Source of the DNA: Chromobacterium rhizoryzae
Lineage (GTDB): Bacteria; Pseudomonadota; Gammaproteobacteria; Burkholderiales; Chromobacteriaceae
DNA length: 64,000 nucleotides
Assembly: GCF_020544465.1 (NCBI RefSeq)
Contig: NZ_CP066126.1
Location: forward strand, 2,356,001 to 2,420,000
Direction of reading: 5' to 3'
Part shown: piece after piece, positions 1-8,541 of the stretch
How positions within the stretch are numbered: position 1 is the first letter of the stretch
Layout of the letters: the number at the start of each line of letters is the position of its first letter
Notes under the pieces: model-generated
What the model was told of the DNA's origin: nothing
The model's database searches: none
What the model saw: only the letters and a program-made list of their open reading frames with translations
Made by a program: the position numbers and the translations under genes

Positions 1-44
1 GCGCCGCATTCTAGCCATCCCGGCCGCGGCGCGCCACCGTCGCG

Positions 45-809
45 CTAATCGTGCAGGTGGAAACCGAGCAGGGCGTCGTCTTCGCTGGGCAGCGACAGTT
101 CGACGAAGTCGTTCAGGCAGAACAGGGTCAGTTTGCCGCCGTAGACGGCGCCGGTGTCCAGGTTCAACACATTGTCGAAGCGGGTGGCGCTGGTTTGCGG
201 GGTATGGCCCACCAGCAGCAGGTCCACGCCGCGCACAACGCCGCCGCGGCCGTGGCGCGCGCGTTCCCGCGACCACAGCGCGACGTTGCGGCCGCTTTCC
301 GGCAGCGTGCCGTTGGCTAGGCCGGCGGCCAGCGCGTCCCAGTCGTTGCCGGGGCAATCCGCGTGCACCACGCCGATCTTGCCGCCGTCCGCGTCACTGA
401 CCTCTATCGCGTAGGGCAGGCGCTGAAAAGCGGCCAGGCAGGCTTGTCGCTGAGGCGCGGGCAGGGTCAGCAACCAGGAGCCGCCGTTGTTGACGTGGCG
501 GATTTCGGCTTGCTTGTCGCCCAGTATCGAATCGATCGCCAATTGTTCGTGATTGCCGCGCACCGCGTAGAACCACGGTTGCGCCAGCCACTCCAGCACC
601 GCCGCGCTGTCGGCGCCGCGGTCTATCATGTCGCCGACCGACAACAGTCGGTCGCACTCGGGATTGAAGGCGGCCATTTTCAGCAAACGCGACAATTGGC
701 GGAAGCAGCCGTGAATGTCGCCGACCGCCCAATCGCGGCCTTGGGTATTGCGTTGCAGCTTCAGAATCATGCTCGAACTCGGGGGTGGGGTGCGGCTATT
801 TTGCGCCAT
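45..809 (-). CDS. PPP-family metallophosphatase (PrpA/PrpB-like)
   Basis: Predicted metal-dependent phosphoprotein phosphatase, soluble and cytoplasmic. The signature blocks of the calcineurin-like PPP family appear in order: GDIHGC (residues 30-35), GDMIDRG (59-65), RGNHE (84-88), then VVHAD and VGHTPQ towards the C-terminus. These supply the Asp/His/Asn ligands of a dinuclear metal site. At 254 aa it is slightly longer than E. coli PrpA/PrpB (about 218 aa). The extra length is an N-terminal tail, and a second ATG at 770 (MILKLQR) is an equally plausible start; neither ATG has a good ribosome binding site. It stands alone, 92 bp from the HD hydrolase gene. Substrate unknown; diadenosine tetraphosphatase (ApaH) is a related alternative. 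Confidence 0.85.
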   Translation of the reverse strand: MAQNSRTPPPSSSMILKLQRNTQGRDWAVGDIHGCFRQLSRLLKMAAFNPECDRLLSVGDMIDRGADSAAVLEWLAQPWFYAVRGNHEQLAIDSILGDKQAEIRHVNNGGSWLLTLPAPQRQACLAAFQRLPYAIEVSDADGGKIGVVHADCPGNDWDALAAGLANGTLPESGRNVALWSRERARHGRGGVVRGVDLLLVGHTPQTSATRFDNVLNLDTGAVYGGKLTLFCLNDFVELSLPSEDDALLGFHLHD

Positions 810-901
810 GCCAATGGTTTTGTCATTGTGTTGATAGTTTCACAATTAGAATTGTTTTGATTTGACTATCAAAGGCTTACCGAGTTCGATGTCATCCGGG
901 G

Positions 902-1567
902 CTAGGCGGTTCGCCATTCCTGGCAGAATTGCCGGCGGAAGTCCCGCAGCCACTGCAGCCGTTGCTCCGCCATCTTTCGGCCGGCCTCGGTTTGCATCAT
1001 GGCCGGCAATTTGGCGAGCTTAACCTCGATGTGGTCCAGCGCCCAGCGGCGGTCGTCCAGCTGGCGGGCCTCGCCCAGCGGATCTTGCGGATGAGCCAGC
1101 GCCGAGTCCATGCGCCCGGCGGTGTAGAACAGCCGCGCCAGACCGACGGCGCCCAGCGCGTCCATGCGGTCGGCGTCCTGCACGATGCGGGCTTCCAGGC
1201 TCTGCGGCGGGATGGCCGCGCTGAAACTATGCGCCTCGATGGCGTGGGCCACGCCGTCCAGCCGTTCCGCCGGAAAATCGCCGGCGGCCAGCAGCGCGCG
1301 GGCGCGGGCGGCGGCCTGGCGCGAGGCCAGATGGCGTTCCGGATGGTTTTTCGGCAGGTTGACCAGGTCGTGCAGATAACAGGCGGCCAGCACGGTCAAT
1401 GCGTCGCCGTCGGGATGGGCGTCCAGCAACTGCCGGGCGCAGGCCCAGACGCGATGGAAATGGTTGAGATCGTGGGCGCCGTCGTCGTCGCCCGGCTGTT
1501 GTTGCAGCAGGCCGATCAGGCGGACGCGCCAGTCGTCTAGCGTCGCGTCGGAAAGAATGGAGTTCAT
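902..1567 (-). CDS. HD-domain phosphohydrolase (YedJ-like)
   Basis: A 221-aa soluble HD-superfamily metal-dependent phosphohydrolase. Histidines cluster at residues 32-38 (HDLNHFHR), the HD doublet is in YLHDLVN (66-67), and a distal metal-ligand Asp lies in QDADRMDALGA near residue 130. This order (H...HD...D) and the length match the YedJ/YpgQ group of small HD hydrolases, which are nucleotide or pyrophosphate hydrolases in the few studied members. The substrate cannot be read from the sequence. It lies downstream of psuG on the same strand but is separated from it by a strong inverted repeat, so it is probably a separate transcript. Confidence 0.85.
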   Translation of the reverse strand: MNSILSDATLDDWRVRLIGLLQQQPGDDDGAHDLNHFHRVWACARQLLDAHPDGDALTVLAACYLHDLVNLPKNHPERHLASRQAAARARALLAAGDFPAERLDGVAHAIEAHSFSAAIPPQSLEARIVQDADRMDALGAVGLARLFYTAGRMDSALAHPQDPLGEARQLDDRRWALDHIEVKLAKLPAMMQTEAGRKMAEQRLQWLRDFRRQFCQEWRTA

Positions 1568-1578
1568 GGCGGCGGCAA

Positions 1579-1609
1579 GGATTGGGGCAGGGGATTACAG
1601 CCCCAATCC
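1579..1609 (-). terminator. Inverted repeat downstream of psuG
   Basis: A perfect 10-bp stem (GGATTGGGGC/GCCCCAATCC) with an 11-nt loop sits between the psuG stop codon and the next minus-strand gene. There is no long U-run, only TTGCC, so it may be a weak intrinsic terminator or an mRNA-stabilising hairpin. Confidence 0.5.
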
Positions 1610-1641
1610 GCGTCGCCGTCAAGCCGGCGATTTAACAGTTC

Positions 1642-2568
<927 letters not shown>

Positions 2569-2594
2569 TGCGTGCTCCTTAGTTGATGACGAGA

Positions 2595-3677
2595 TCAGGC
2601 GTTCAGATAGGCTTCCACCGCCGCGCGGGACAGGGAAGGGTTGTTGGTGGCGGCGGAGGACAACGTCAGCGCGGCGCAGCCGCGAGCAAAGCGCACGCTG
2701 TCCGCCAGCGACAGCTCATTGAGCCAACCCCAGGTCAGGCCGGCCATCAGCGCGTCGCCGGAGCCGGTGGTGTTGACGATGGCGCAGTCCGGCGCGTCCA
2801 GCCAGCCGTCGCCGGCTTCGCCGCTGTAATAGATGCCGGCGCCGGCCATGCTCAGCACTATGCGGCGCACGCCCTGGCCATGGAACCAGCGCGCCGCCTC
2901 CGGCGCGTGCTCCGCCCGTTCCAACGGCAGGCCGGACAAGGCGGCGGCTTCCAGGCGGTTGGGTTTCAGCGTGTGGATGCGCGACAGCCAGGGGCGGACG
3001 CGCTCGGCCTTGAACGCGGATACCGGATCGACGAACAGCGGCTTGTCGCCGCTTTCGGCGATCAGCCAGGCCAGCGCGTCGGCGCTCAGATTGGTGTCGG
3101 CCACCACCGCGCCGGCGTGGCGCACCAGCTCGCTCTGCGCTTGCAGGCGCTCAGGCGTCAGCCGGTTGAGAATGTCCATGTCGTTGATGGCCAGCGCCAT
3201 GTCGCCGTCGGCCTGCTGGATGGACAGATAGGTGGAGGTGGCGGCGTCCGGCAGCGTCAGACAGCCGCGCACGTCGACGCCGGCGCGCTGGGTGGCTTCC
3301 AGCAGCGAGCGGCCGTGGATGTCGTCGCCCACCACCGAGACCAGCCGGCAGTCGGCGCCCAGCCGCGCCAGGTTTTCCGCGACGTTGCGCGCCACGCCGC
3401 CGGGCGAGCAGCGCACCTGGCCGGGATTGGAGTCGCCGTGGCGCAGCGCGGCGGCGGCGCTGCCGACGATGTCCATATTGGCGCCGCCGACGGCGGCGAC
3501 ATAGCGCTGTTCGGCCAGGATGTAGCCTTTGCCGCGGATATGCCCCTTTTGCACCAGATTCATGATATGCCCGGCCACCGCCGAGCGGCTGATGCCCAGT
3601 TGATCCGCCAGCTCCTGCTGCGGGATCAGCGGATCCAGGCGCAGCAGAGAGAGGATTTGTTGTTCCCGCTCAGTCAT
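2595..3677 (-). CDS. psuK: PfkB-family (pseudouridine) kinase with N-terminal HTH domain
   Basis: Sugar/nucleoside kinase expected to phosphorylate pseudouridine for PsuG. Residues 1-55 form a winged-helix DNA-binding domain (EREQQILSLLRLDPLIPQQE then ADQLGISRSAVAGHI). The PfkB kinase follows, with its nucleotide-binding signature NTTGSGDALMAGL near the C-terminus, where the GSGD Asp is the catalytic base. This architecture is that of E. coli YeiI rather than the HTH-less PsuK. The linkage to psuG makes pseudouridine the likely substrate. I place the start at the ATG at 3677; a TTG one codon upstream is possible. Two copies of an 11-bp repeat overlap the start and are candidate autoregulatory sites for the HTH. 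Confidence 0.88.
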   Translation of the reverse strand: MTEREQQILSLLRLDPLIPQQELADQLGISRSAVAGHIMNLVQKGHIRGKGYILAEQRYVAAVGGANMDIVGSAAAALRHGDSNPGQVRCSPGGVARNVAENLARLGADCRLVSVVGDDIHGRSLLEATQRAGVDVRGCLTLPDAATSTYLSIQQADGDMALAINDMDILNRLTPERLQAQSELVRHAGAVVADTNLSADALAWLIAESGDKPLFVDPVSAFKAERVRPWLSRIHTLKPNRLEAAALSGLPLERAEHAPEAARWFHGQGVRRIVLSMAGAGIYYSGEAGDGWLDAPDCAIVNTTGSGDALMAGLTWGWLNELSLADSVRFARGCAALTLSSAATNNPSLSRAAVEAYLNA

Positions 3678-3707
3678 CAAACATTTGTCCGTTTTGCAAA
3701 CATTTGT
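3678..3707 (-). promoter_or_regulatory. Repeated operator-like boxes upstream of psuK
   Basis: CAAACATTTGT occurs twice in direct orientation (3678-3688 and 3697-3707), 19 bp start to start, or about two helical turns. The second copy extends to CAAAC-ATTT-GTTTG, an imperfect palindrome. The position just before the start codon fits an operator for the protein's own HTH domain. This is inference; no binding data are visible. Confidence 0.5.
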
Positions 3708-3736
3708 TTGATATTACGGCATTGGCATGCCGGAGG

Positions 3737-4570
3737 TCAAGGGCGGCGCATTTCCCATTGCGACAGCCACAGACGAGCGCCGCAAGACCGCAGCAGGCCG
3801 GCGCCGGCTTCGTCGTCGGCGTCTAGATTGCTGATGGCCAGCGCGGGCGCGGCGGTGTCCCGCTGAACGGCGGCCAGCAGCGAGCGGGCGACGCCGCGGC
3901 GCCGATGCGGCGGCGCAACCGCCAGTTCCGCGACGTCGCCGGCGGCGGAATAAAGCGCGTAGCCCAGCAAATCGCCGTTCTGTTTCGCCGTCATCAAGAG
4001 CAGCGGCGGCCGCGCGCGCTCCAGGCTGTCGCGGCTATTGGGCACGGCGGGCTCGCTGTGCAGCGGCCAGCGCGGCCATTGCGAGCGGTCAGCGGCTTCG
4101 CAGCGCCAGCCGGGCGCGGCGTCCACGGCCAGCGCGTGTTCAATGCGGTAACAGTCCAGCCGGCGGCGAGGACGGAAGCCCAGCTTCAGATAGGCGGCCA
4201 TGGCCGCGGCGTTGTCGCTGATCACCTCCAGCTGTTGACGCTGTATGCCCCGGCTGGCCAGCCGCCGGCTGACCGCGGCGGCCATGGCTTGCAGCAGGCC
4301 TTGGCGGCGCGCGTCGGGCGTGACGCCGGTGGCGACGCAATAGCCGATCGGGCCGGCCTCGTCGCAGTGCAGCCCATGCAAATGGACGAAGAACAGCTGG
4401 CCGCCATGCTGCATCGGCGCGGCTGGCGCCCGGAGTTGAGCATCGGCGCCTGGCGCGACGGCGCGCTCGTCGGTCTGTGGCTGGCCGGCGTGCAGGTAGT
4501 CGCTGAATGCCAGCCTGAAGGCTTGATGGATGAGGGGGAAATCGATCAGGGACAGGCTGTGCAGGCGCAT
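3737..4570 (-). CDS. Tandem GNAT N-acetyltransferase
   Basis: A 277-aa protein with two GNAT folds. The N-terminal half has an acetyl-CoA binding motif A in VTPDARRQGLLQAMAAAVSR. The C-terminal half has a second one, ELAVAPPHRRRGVARSLLAA. Each contains the expected R/Q-x-x-G-x-G/A-type pyrophosphate-binding turn. Tandem GNATs usually keep one active site and one degenerate copy, and the sequence does not say which is which. No signal peptide is visible. It is a lone gene; the acceptor substrate is unknown. Confidence 0.8.
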   Translation of the reverse strand: MRLHSLSLIDFPLIHQAFRLAFSDYLHAGQPQTDERAVAPGADAQLRAPAAPMQHGGQLFFVHLHGLHCDEAGPIGYCVATGVTPDARRQGLLQAMAAAVSRRLASRGIQRQQLEVISDNAAAMAAYLKLGFRPRRRLDCYRIEHALAVDAAPGWRCEAADRSQWPRWPLHSEPAVPNSRDSLERARPPLLLMTAKQNGDLLGYALYSAAGDVAELAVAPPHRRRGVARSLLAAVQRDTAAPALAISNLDADDEAGAGLLRSCGARLWLSQWEMRRP

Positions 4571-4739
4571 GGACGGGCTCGGATCAATAGGGATGGGCTG
4601 ATTATGCGCGGCGAGGGCGCGGCGCGGTCGGCGCTGTCGTGAATTGGATACAAAAGACTAAATTCAGCGATGACAGCCGACGACGATGCGTCTAGACTAT
4701 AGCCATGCGCATTGTGCGTGTTTCAGAGGGAGGCGAAGT

Positions 4740-4928
4740 ATGGATGGATTGAGTCAGATCAGCGGGCAGGGCGTGTCCAACAGCATCCAGATCTACGCAT
4801 TGAAAAAAGCCATGTCGGCGCAGTCGCAGTCGGCTTTGAGCTTGGTGCAAGGCGCGTCCGACAATATGGCGCAGGCCCAGGCCAGCAATCCGGCCCATCT
4901 GGGGCAGAATATCGATACCCGCGCCTGA
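4740..4928 (+). CDS. YjfB-family small protein (putative motility protein)
   Basis: A 62-aa acidic, Gln/Ser/Ala-rich protein beginning MDGLSQISGQGVSNSIQIY. The pattern (an N-terminal hydrophobic strand, then helix ALKKAMSAQSQSALSL, then a C-terminal NIDTRA) is that of the YjfB family, annotated as putative motility protein with no proven role. The start is set by a strong AGAGGGAGG site 7-8 bp before the ATG at 4740; an earlier in-frame ATG at 4686 lacks one. A strong intrinsic terminator follows 17 bp after the stop, so it is a monocistronic small gene. Confidence 0.75.
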   Translation: MDGLSQISGQGVSNSIQIYALKKAMSAQSQSALSLVQGASDNMAQAQASNPAHLGQNIDTRA

Positions 4929-4945
4929 GACGGCGGGGTGACTGG

Positions 4946-4970
4946 AAAAGCGGCCTAGGCCGCTTTTTTT
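4946..4970 (+). terminator. Intrinsic terminator of the yjfB-like gene
   Basis: Palindromic stem AAAAGCGGCC/GGCCGCTTTT directly followed by a T-run. It lies just before a dispersed repeat element. Confidence 0.85.
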
Positions 4971-4984
4971 ATTGCCGGGTTCAG

Positions 4985-5070
4985 AACCTGTTCACGATGC
5001 GCATATGAGCATTTCGAAGCGGTGCTCGCCGCGCCACGTCTCATGACGCGCAGCAGATCGTAAACAGGTT
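4985..5070. repeat. Dispersed inverted-repeat element, copy 1 (short form)
   Basis: An 86-bp element whose ends are near-perfect inverted repeats, AACCTGTTCACGAT and ATCGTAAACAGGTT. The inner part shares ATGAGCATTTCGAAG and the GACGCGCAGCAGATCG end with the longer copy at 21239-21379, but about 55 bp of the interior is missing. It sits between the convergent yjfB-like and hydrolase genes and abuts the hydrolase stop codon. Confidence 0.8.
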
Positions 5071-5071
5071 A

Positions 5072-5899
5072 TCAGGCGCTGAGCGCCTGATCCCAGTCTT
5101 CCGGAAATTGCCGTTCCAGCCAGTTCGCCAGCCATTCCGCCGCGCTCTCCCAGCGCGTGTCCAGCATCATCATATGGCCAAGATGGGGCAGGATGTCCGC
5201 CGCCACGTCCAGACGCCGCGCGGTGGCCACCACATCTTCCGGCCCCACCAGCCGGTCTTCGGCCGCGCCCAGCACCAGCGCCGGCAGCCGCGCCAGCGGC
5301 CGGTTGGCCAGCGGGTTGATCAGGGTCATGTCCATCAGCGCTCGCTGGCTTTCCTGCTGGCAACGGCTGATCAGCAGTTCCACCGCCGATTCCGGCGCGT
5401 CCGGCGACAGCAGCATGTCCTTCAGTTCGATGAACTCCGGATCGTACAGGCCGTGCTGGTACATATTGAGCTTGAGAAACAGCGCCGGCGCCTGCGTCAG
5501 CAGCCGCAGGCTGGACGAGGCGAGCCCCCCGGGCGGGACCGAGGCCAGCAAGGCCGCGCCGGGCAGCTTGCGGCGGCTCAGGTATTGCTGCACCACGTAG
5601 CCGCCCATGGAGTGGCCCACCATCACCGGCGCGGCCGGCAATTGCTTGAGCGCCGCGTCGAGATTGCGCACATAGTCGTCGACGCCGATCGCGGCCAGGT
5701 AATCCCGGCCCTCGCTGCCGCCGTGTCCCTCCAGGCTCAGCGCCCAGCAATCGTAGCCTTGCCGGGCGAACCAGGGCATGAAGTATTCCCGCCAGCACCA
5801 GGCGCCGCAAAAGGCGCCGTGCACGAACAACAACGGCGGCGCGAGACGCGCCGCCGTTGGCGCCGGGGCTTGATGCAGCAGCTCCAGGCGCGGGGACAT
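5072..5899 (-). CDS. Alpha/beta-fold hydrolase
   Basis: A 275-aa cytoplasmic alpha/beta hydrolase. The oxyanion-hole HG lies in LLFVHGAFCGAWCW near residue 25, the nucleophile elbow is GHSMGG, an acid is in EDRLVGPED, and the catalytic His is in LPHLGHMMML near the C-terminus. Together these give a complete Ser-Asp-His triad. Substrate unknown; esterase or lipase-like activity on small esters is typical. Its ATG overlaps the PIN-PhoH gene's stop as TGATG, and a GTG one codon earlier would give a GTGA overlap. Translational coupling to the upstream gene is therefore likely. The stop codon lies directly beside a dispersed repeat element. Confidence 0.85.
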   Translation of the reverse strand: MSPRLELLHQAPAPTAARLAPPLLFVHGAFCGAWCWREYFMPWFARQGYDCWALSLEGHGGSEGRDYLAAIGVDDYVRNLDAALKQLPAAPVMVGHSMGGYVVQQYLSRRKLPGAALLASVPPGGLASSSLRLLTQAPALFLKLNMYQHGLYDPEFIELKDMLLSPDAPESAVELLISRCQQESQRALMDMTLINPLANRPLARLPALVLGAAEDRLVGPEDVVATARRLDVAADILPHLGHMMMLDTRWESAAEWLANWLERQFPEDWDQALSA

Positions 5900-7302
5900 C
5901 ACAGCACTTCGGCGGCGTGGTCCGCCAGCCGCGAGCGCTCGCCGCGCTGCAGCGTGATGTGGCCGGAATGGCCCCAGCCCTTGAAGCGGTCCACCACATA
6001 GGTCAGGCCGGAACTGCCCTCGGTCAGGTAGGGGGTGTCGATCTGCGAGATATTGCCCAGGCAGACCACCTTGGTGCCGGGGCCGGCGCGGGTGATCAGG
6101 GTCTTCATCTGCTTGGGCGTCAGGTTTTGCGCCTCGTCGATGATCAGGTATTTGTTGAGGAAGGTGCGGCCGCGCATGAAGTTCAGCGATTTGACCTTGA
6201 TGCGGGAGCGGATCAGGTCGCGGGTGGCGGCGCGGCCCCAGTCGCCGCCGTCGTCGTCGCTCTTGTTGAGCACGTCCAGATTATCCTCCAGCGCGCCCAT
6301 CCACGGCGCCATCTTTTCCTCTTCGGTACCGGGCAGGAAGCCGATGTCCTCGCCCACCGGCACGGTGACCCGGGTCATGATGATTTCGGAGTACAGCTTC
6401 TGTTCCAGCGTCATCGCCAGGCCGGCGGCCAGCGTCAGCAGCGTCTTGCCGGTGCCGGCCTGGCCCAGCAGGGTGATGAAGTCCACCTCCGGGTCCATCA
6501 GCAGATTGAGGGCGAAGTTCTGCTCGCGGTTGCGCGCGGTGATGCCCCAGACATTGTTCTTGTGGTGGCTGTAGTCCTTCAGCGTCTGCAGCACCGCGGT
6601 CTTGCCCTCCACCTGGGTCACGCGCGCCTGCAGCGGCTGGGCGCCTTCCTGCCACAGCATCTGGTTAACGTAGAGGTTCTGGCCGTCCGGGCCCTTGACC
6701 TGGTAGTAGCTGCGGCCCTGTTCCTGCCAGGACTTCATGTCCTTGCCGTTGCGCTCCCAGAAGCTTTCGTCGATTTCCCGGGTGCCGGTGTAGAGCAGGT
6801 CGGTGTCTTCCAGCACCTTGTCGTTGAAATAGTCTTCCGCGTCCAGGCCCAGCGCGCGGGCCTTGATGCGCATATTGATGTCTTTGGACACCAGGATCAC
6901 TGAGCGGCCTTGCTGCAACTCCTTCAAGGCCATCACGATGCCGAGGATCTGGTTGTCGGCCTTGCCCACCGGCAGAGACGGCGGCAGCACGCTGTGTATC
7001 GCCTGGGTCTGCAGGATCAGCTTGCCGGCGGCGGCGTCGCGGCTGGCGCTCTTCAGCGGAATGCCGGATTCGATCTTGGCTTCGGCCCCGCTGACGATCT
7101 CATCTAGGAAACGGCTGGCCTGGCGCGCGTTGCGCGCCACTTCGGACATCCCCTTCTTGTGGGTGTCCAGTTCTTCCAGCGTGATGATGGGGATGAACAC
7201 ATCGTGTTCTTCGAAGCGATACAAGCAGGTGGGGTCGTGCAGCAGCACGTTGGTGTCGAGAACAAACAGCTTGCTGGCGCTGATTTTTTTGCGGCTGGCC
7301 AT
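5899..7302 (-). CDS. PIN-domain/PhoH-family ATPase (YlaK/PhoH2-like)
   Basis: A 467-aa two-domain protein. The N-terminal PIN nuclease domain has acidic residues in LDTNVLLHDP and TLEELD (about residues 14-45) and further acidic residues near 105-145. The C-terminal PhoH P-loop domain has Walker A GQAGTGKT (near residue 279) and Walker B LIIDEAQN (near 397). PIN-PhoH (PhoH2) proteins are RNA helicase/ribonucleases in the members studied. Here it is the first gene of a two-gene unit with an alpha/beta hydrolase. Function beyond RNA binding and processing is inference. Confidence 0.9.
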   Translation of the reverse strand: MASRKKISASKLFVLDTNVLLHDPTCLYRFEEHDVFIPIITLEELDTHKKGMSEVARNARQASRFLDEIVSGAEAKIESGIPLKSASRDAAAGKLILQTQAIHSVLPPSLPVGKADNQILGIVMALKELQQGRSVILVSKDINMRIKARALGLDAEDYFNDKVLEDTDLLYTGTREIDESFWERNGKDMKSWQEQGRSYYQVKGPDGQNLYVNQMLWQEGAQPLQARVTQVEGKTAVLQTLKDYSHHKNNVWGITARNREQNFALNLLMDPEVDFITLLGQAGTGKTLLTLAAGLAMTLEQKLYSEIIMTRVTVPVGEDIGFLPGTEEEKMAPWMGALEDNLDVLNKSDDDGGDWGRAATRDLIRSRIKVKSLNFMRGRTFLNKYLIIDEAQNLTPKQMKTLITRAGPGTKVVCLGNISQIDTPYLTEGSSGLTYVVDRFKGWGHSGHITLQRGERSRLADHAAEVL

Positions 7303-7361
7303 GATGATCCCCTGGTTTTATCGCGGGGCGGGCCGGGAATCGGCCGACCCCGTCGCGGTTT

Positions 7362-7814
7362 TTAGAGCGTCTTGACGAAGTCCAGCACCGCCGCGGCGTG
7401 GCCTGGCACTTTGACGCCGCGCCATTCGCGCGCGATGTCGCCGTTCCGGCCAATCACGAAGGTGCTGCGTTCAATCCCTCTGACCTGTTTGCCATACATA
7501 TTCTTCATCTTGATGACGCCAAACAGATTGCAAACAACCTCCTCTGCATCGGACAACAATTCGAATGGCAGCTCCAGCTTGGCTTTGAAGTTCTCGTGAG
7601 ACTTCAGGCTGTCGCGGGAAATGCCGACAACGGCGGCGCCGGCGGCGGCGAATTCGGCGTGCAGATCGCGGAAATCCATGGTTTCGTTGGTGCAGCCGGG
7701 GGTGTTGTCTTTGGGGTAGAAGTAGATCACCAGCGGCTTGGGGCTGCTGGACAGCTGAAACGAGACGCCGGCGGTGCCGGGCAGGGTGAAGTCGGGGCAA
7801 GCAATGCCGGACAT
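7362..7814 (-). CDS. bcp: Peroxiredoxin, Bcp/PrxQ type
   Basis: A 150-aa thiol peroxidase that reduces H2O2 and organic hydroperoxides with thioredoxin-type electron donors. The peroxidatic Cys is Cys41 in the family motif YFYPKDNTPGCTNE. The partner Cys found five residues later in E. coli Bcp is replaced (Met46), so this is a form without that resolving cysteine. The trxB gene lies about 730 bp upstream on the same strand and could supply the reductant. Transcribed as a single gene just upstream of PIN-PhoH. Confidence 0.9.
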   Translation of the reverse strand: MSGIACPDFTLPGTAGVSFQLSSSPKPLVIYFYPKDNTPGCTNETMDFRDLHAEFAAAGAAVVGISRDSLKSHENFKAKLELPFELLSDAEEVVCNLFGVIKMKNMYGKQVRGIERSTFVIGRNGDIAREWRGVKVPGHAAAVLDFVKTL

Positions 7815-7913
7815 GCAGTAACTCCTGTGGTGGAACTGGGTTGGTGCGTCCGCCTTGTTTTGAGATTAGCGGATTCCCGCCCGGTTAGACAATGGGAATG
7901 GGTAACGAAATTT

Positions 7914-8537
7914 TCACGGCGCGTGTTCCCGCCGCAGCAGCACCAAGAGCGCGCCGGCGCCGCCCATGGATTCGCCGGCCTCGCAAAAGGCCAGCACGTC
8001 GGGGTGGTGCTTGAGCCAGGCGCGCACCATGCGCTTGAGCACGGGCTGGCCGTTGGAGCCGAAGCCCTTGCCGTGTATCACCCGCACGCAGGGGCCGTGG
8101 CGCCGCGCCTGGTGCAGGAACAGCGCCAAGGCGTCCTGGGCCTGGTAGCGGTCGCAACCGTGCAGGTCGAGCTGGCGACAGACCGGCCAGAAGCCTGCGC
8201 GCAGCTTTTTCAGCGTGGCGGAGGGCATGCCGGGCCGGGCGAAATGGGCGTCGATCTCGGCCGGTTCGAACCAGCCCACCATCTGCTGCAGCAAGGCCTG
8301 TTGCACCGCTTCCGACGTCTGGCCGTGTTGATGGCGGCGGCGCGGGTGCGGGCTGGGCTTGGGGCGAGGGCTGGCGTGGCGGTTGTCCGGCTTCAGCGGC
8401 TTGACGTCGCGGAACAGCTGGCGGAAATCCGGTTCCGGTTCGGCCGGCGGCGCGGCGGAAACGGAAACGCCAGCCGGCGCGCGGGAGTCGCGCACCTGCT
8501 GGCGCAGGCCTTGCAAGGCTTTCTTGAAGGCTTTCAA
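7914..8537 (-). CDS. Smr-domain protein (SmrA-like endonuclease)
   Basis: A 207-aa protein with a low-complexity, basic, Pro-rich N-terminal half and a C-terminal Smr domain. The two Smr hallmark motifs are LDLHGCDRYQAQDALALFL and IHGKGFGSNGQPVLK, and the domain ends VLAFCEAGESMGGAGALLVL. E. coli SmrA/SmrB nick DNA or cleave mRNA on collided ribosomes; which applies here is not visible. The gene begins 4 bp after the trxB stop codon, so the two are probably co-transcribed. Confidence 0.88.
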   Translation of the reverse strand: MKAFKKALQGLRQQVRDSRAPAGVSVSAAPPAEPEPDFRQLFRDVKPLKPDNRHASPRPKPSPHPRRRHQHGQTSEAVQQALLQQMVGWFEPAEIDAHFARPGMPSATLKKLRAGFWPVCRQLDLHGCDRYQAQDALALFLHQARRHGPCVRVIHGKGFGSNGQPVLKRMVRAWLKHHPDVLAFCEAGESMGGAGALLVLLRREHAP

Positions 8538-8541
8538 GCGT

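Noticed and set aside
1..18. A possible minus-strand start (ATG at 18) of a gene leaving the window
   Set aside because: Only six codons are visible and there is no ribosome binding site; it cannot be supported.
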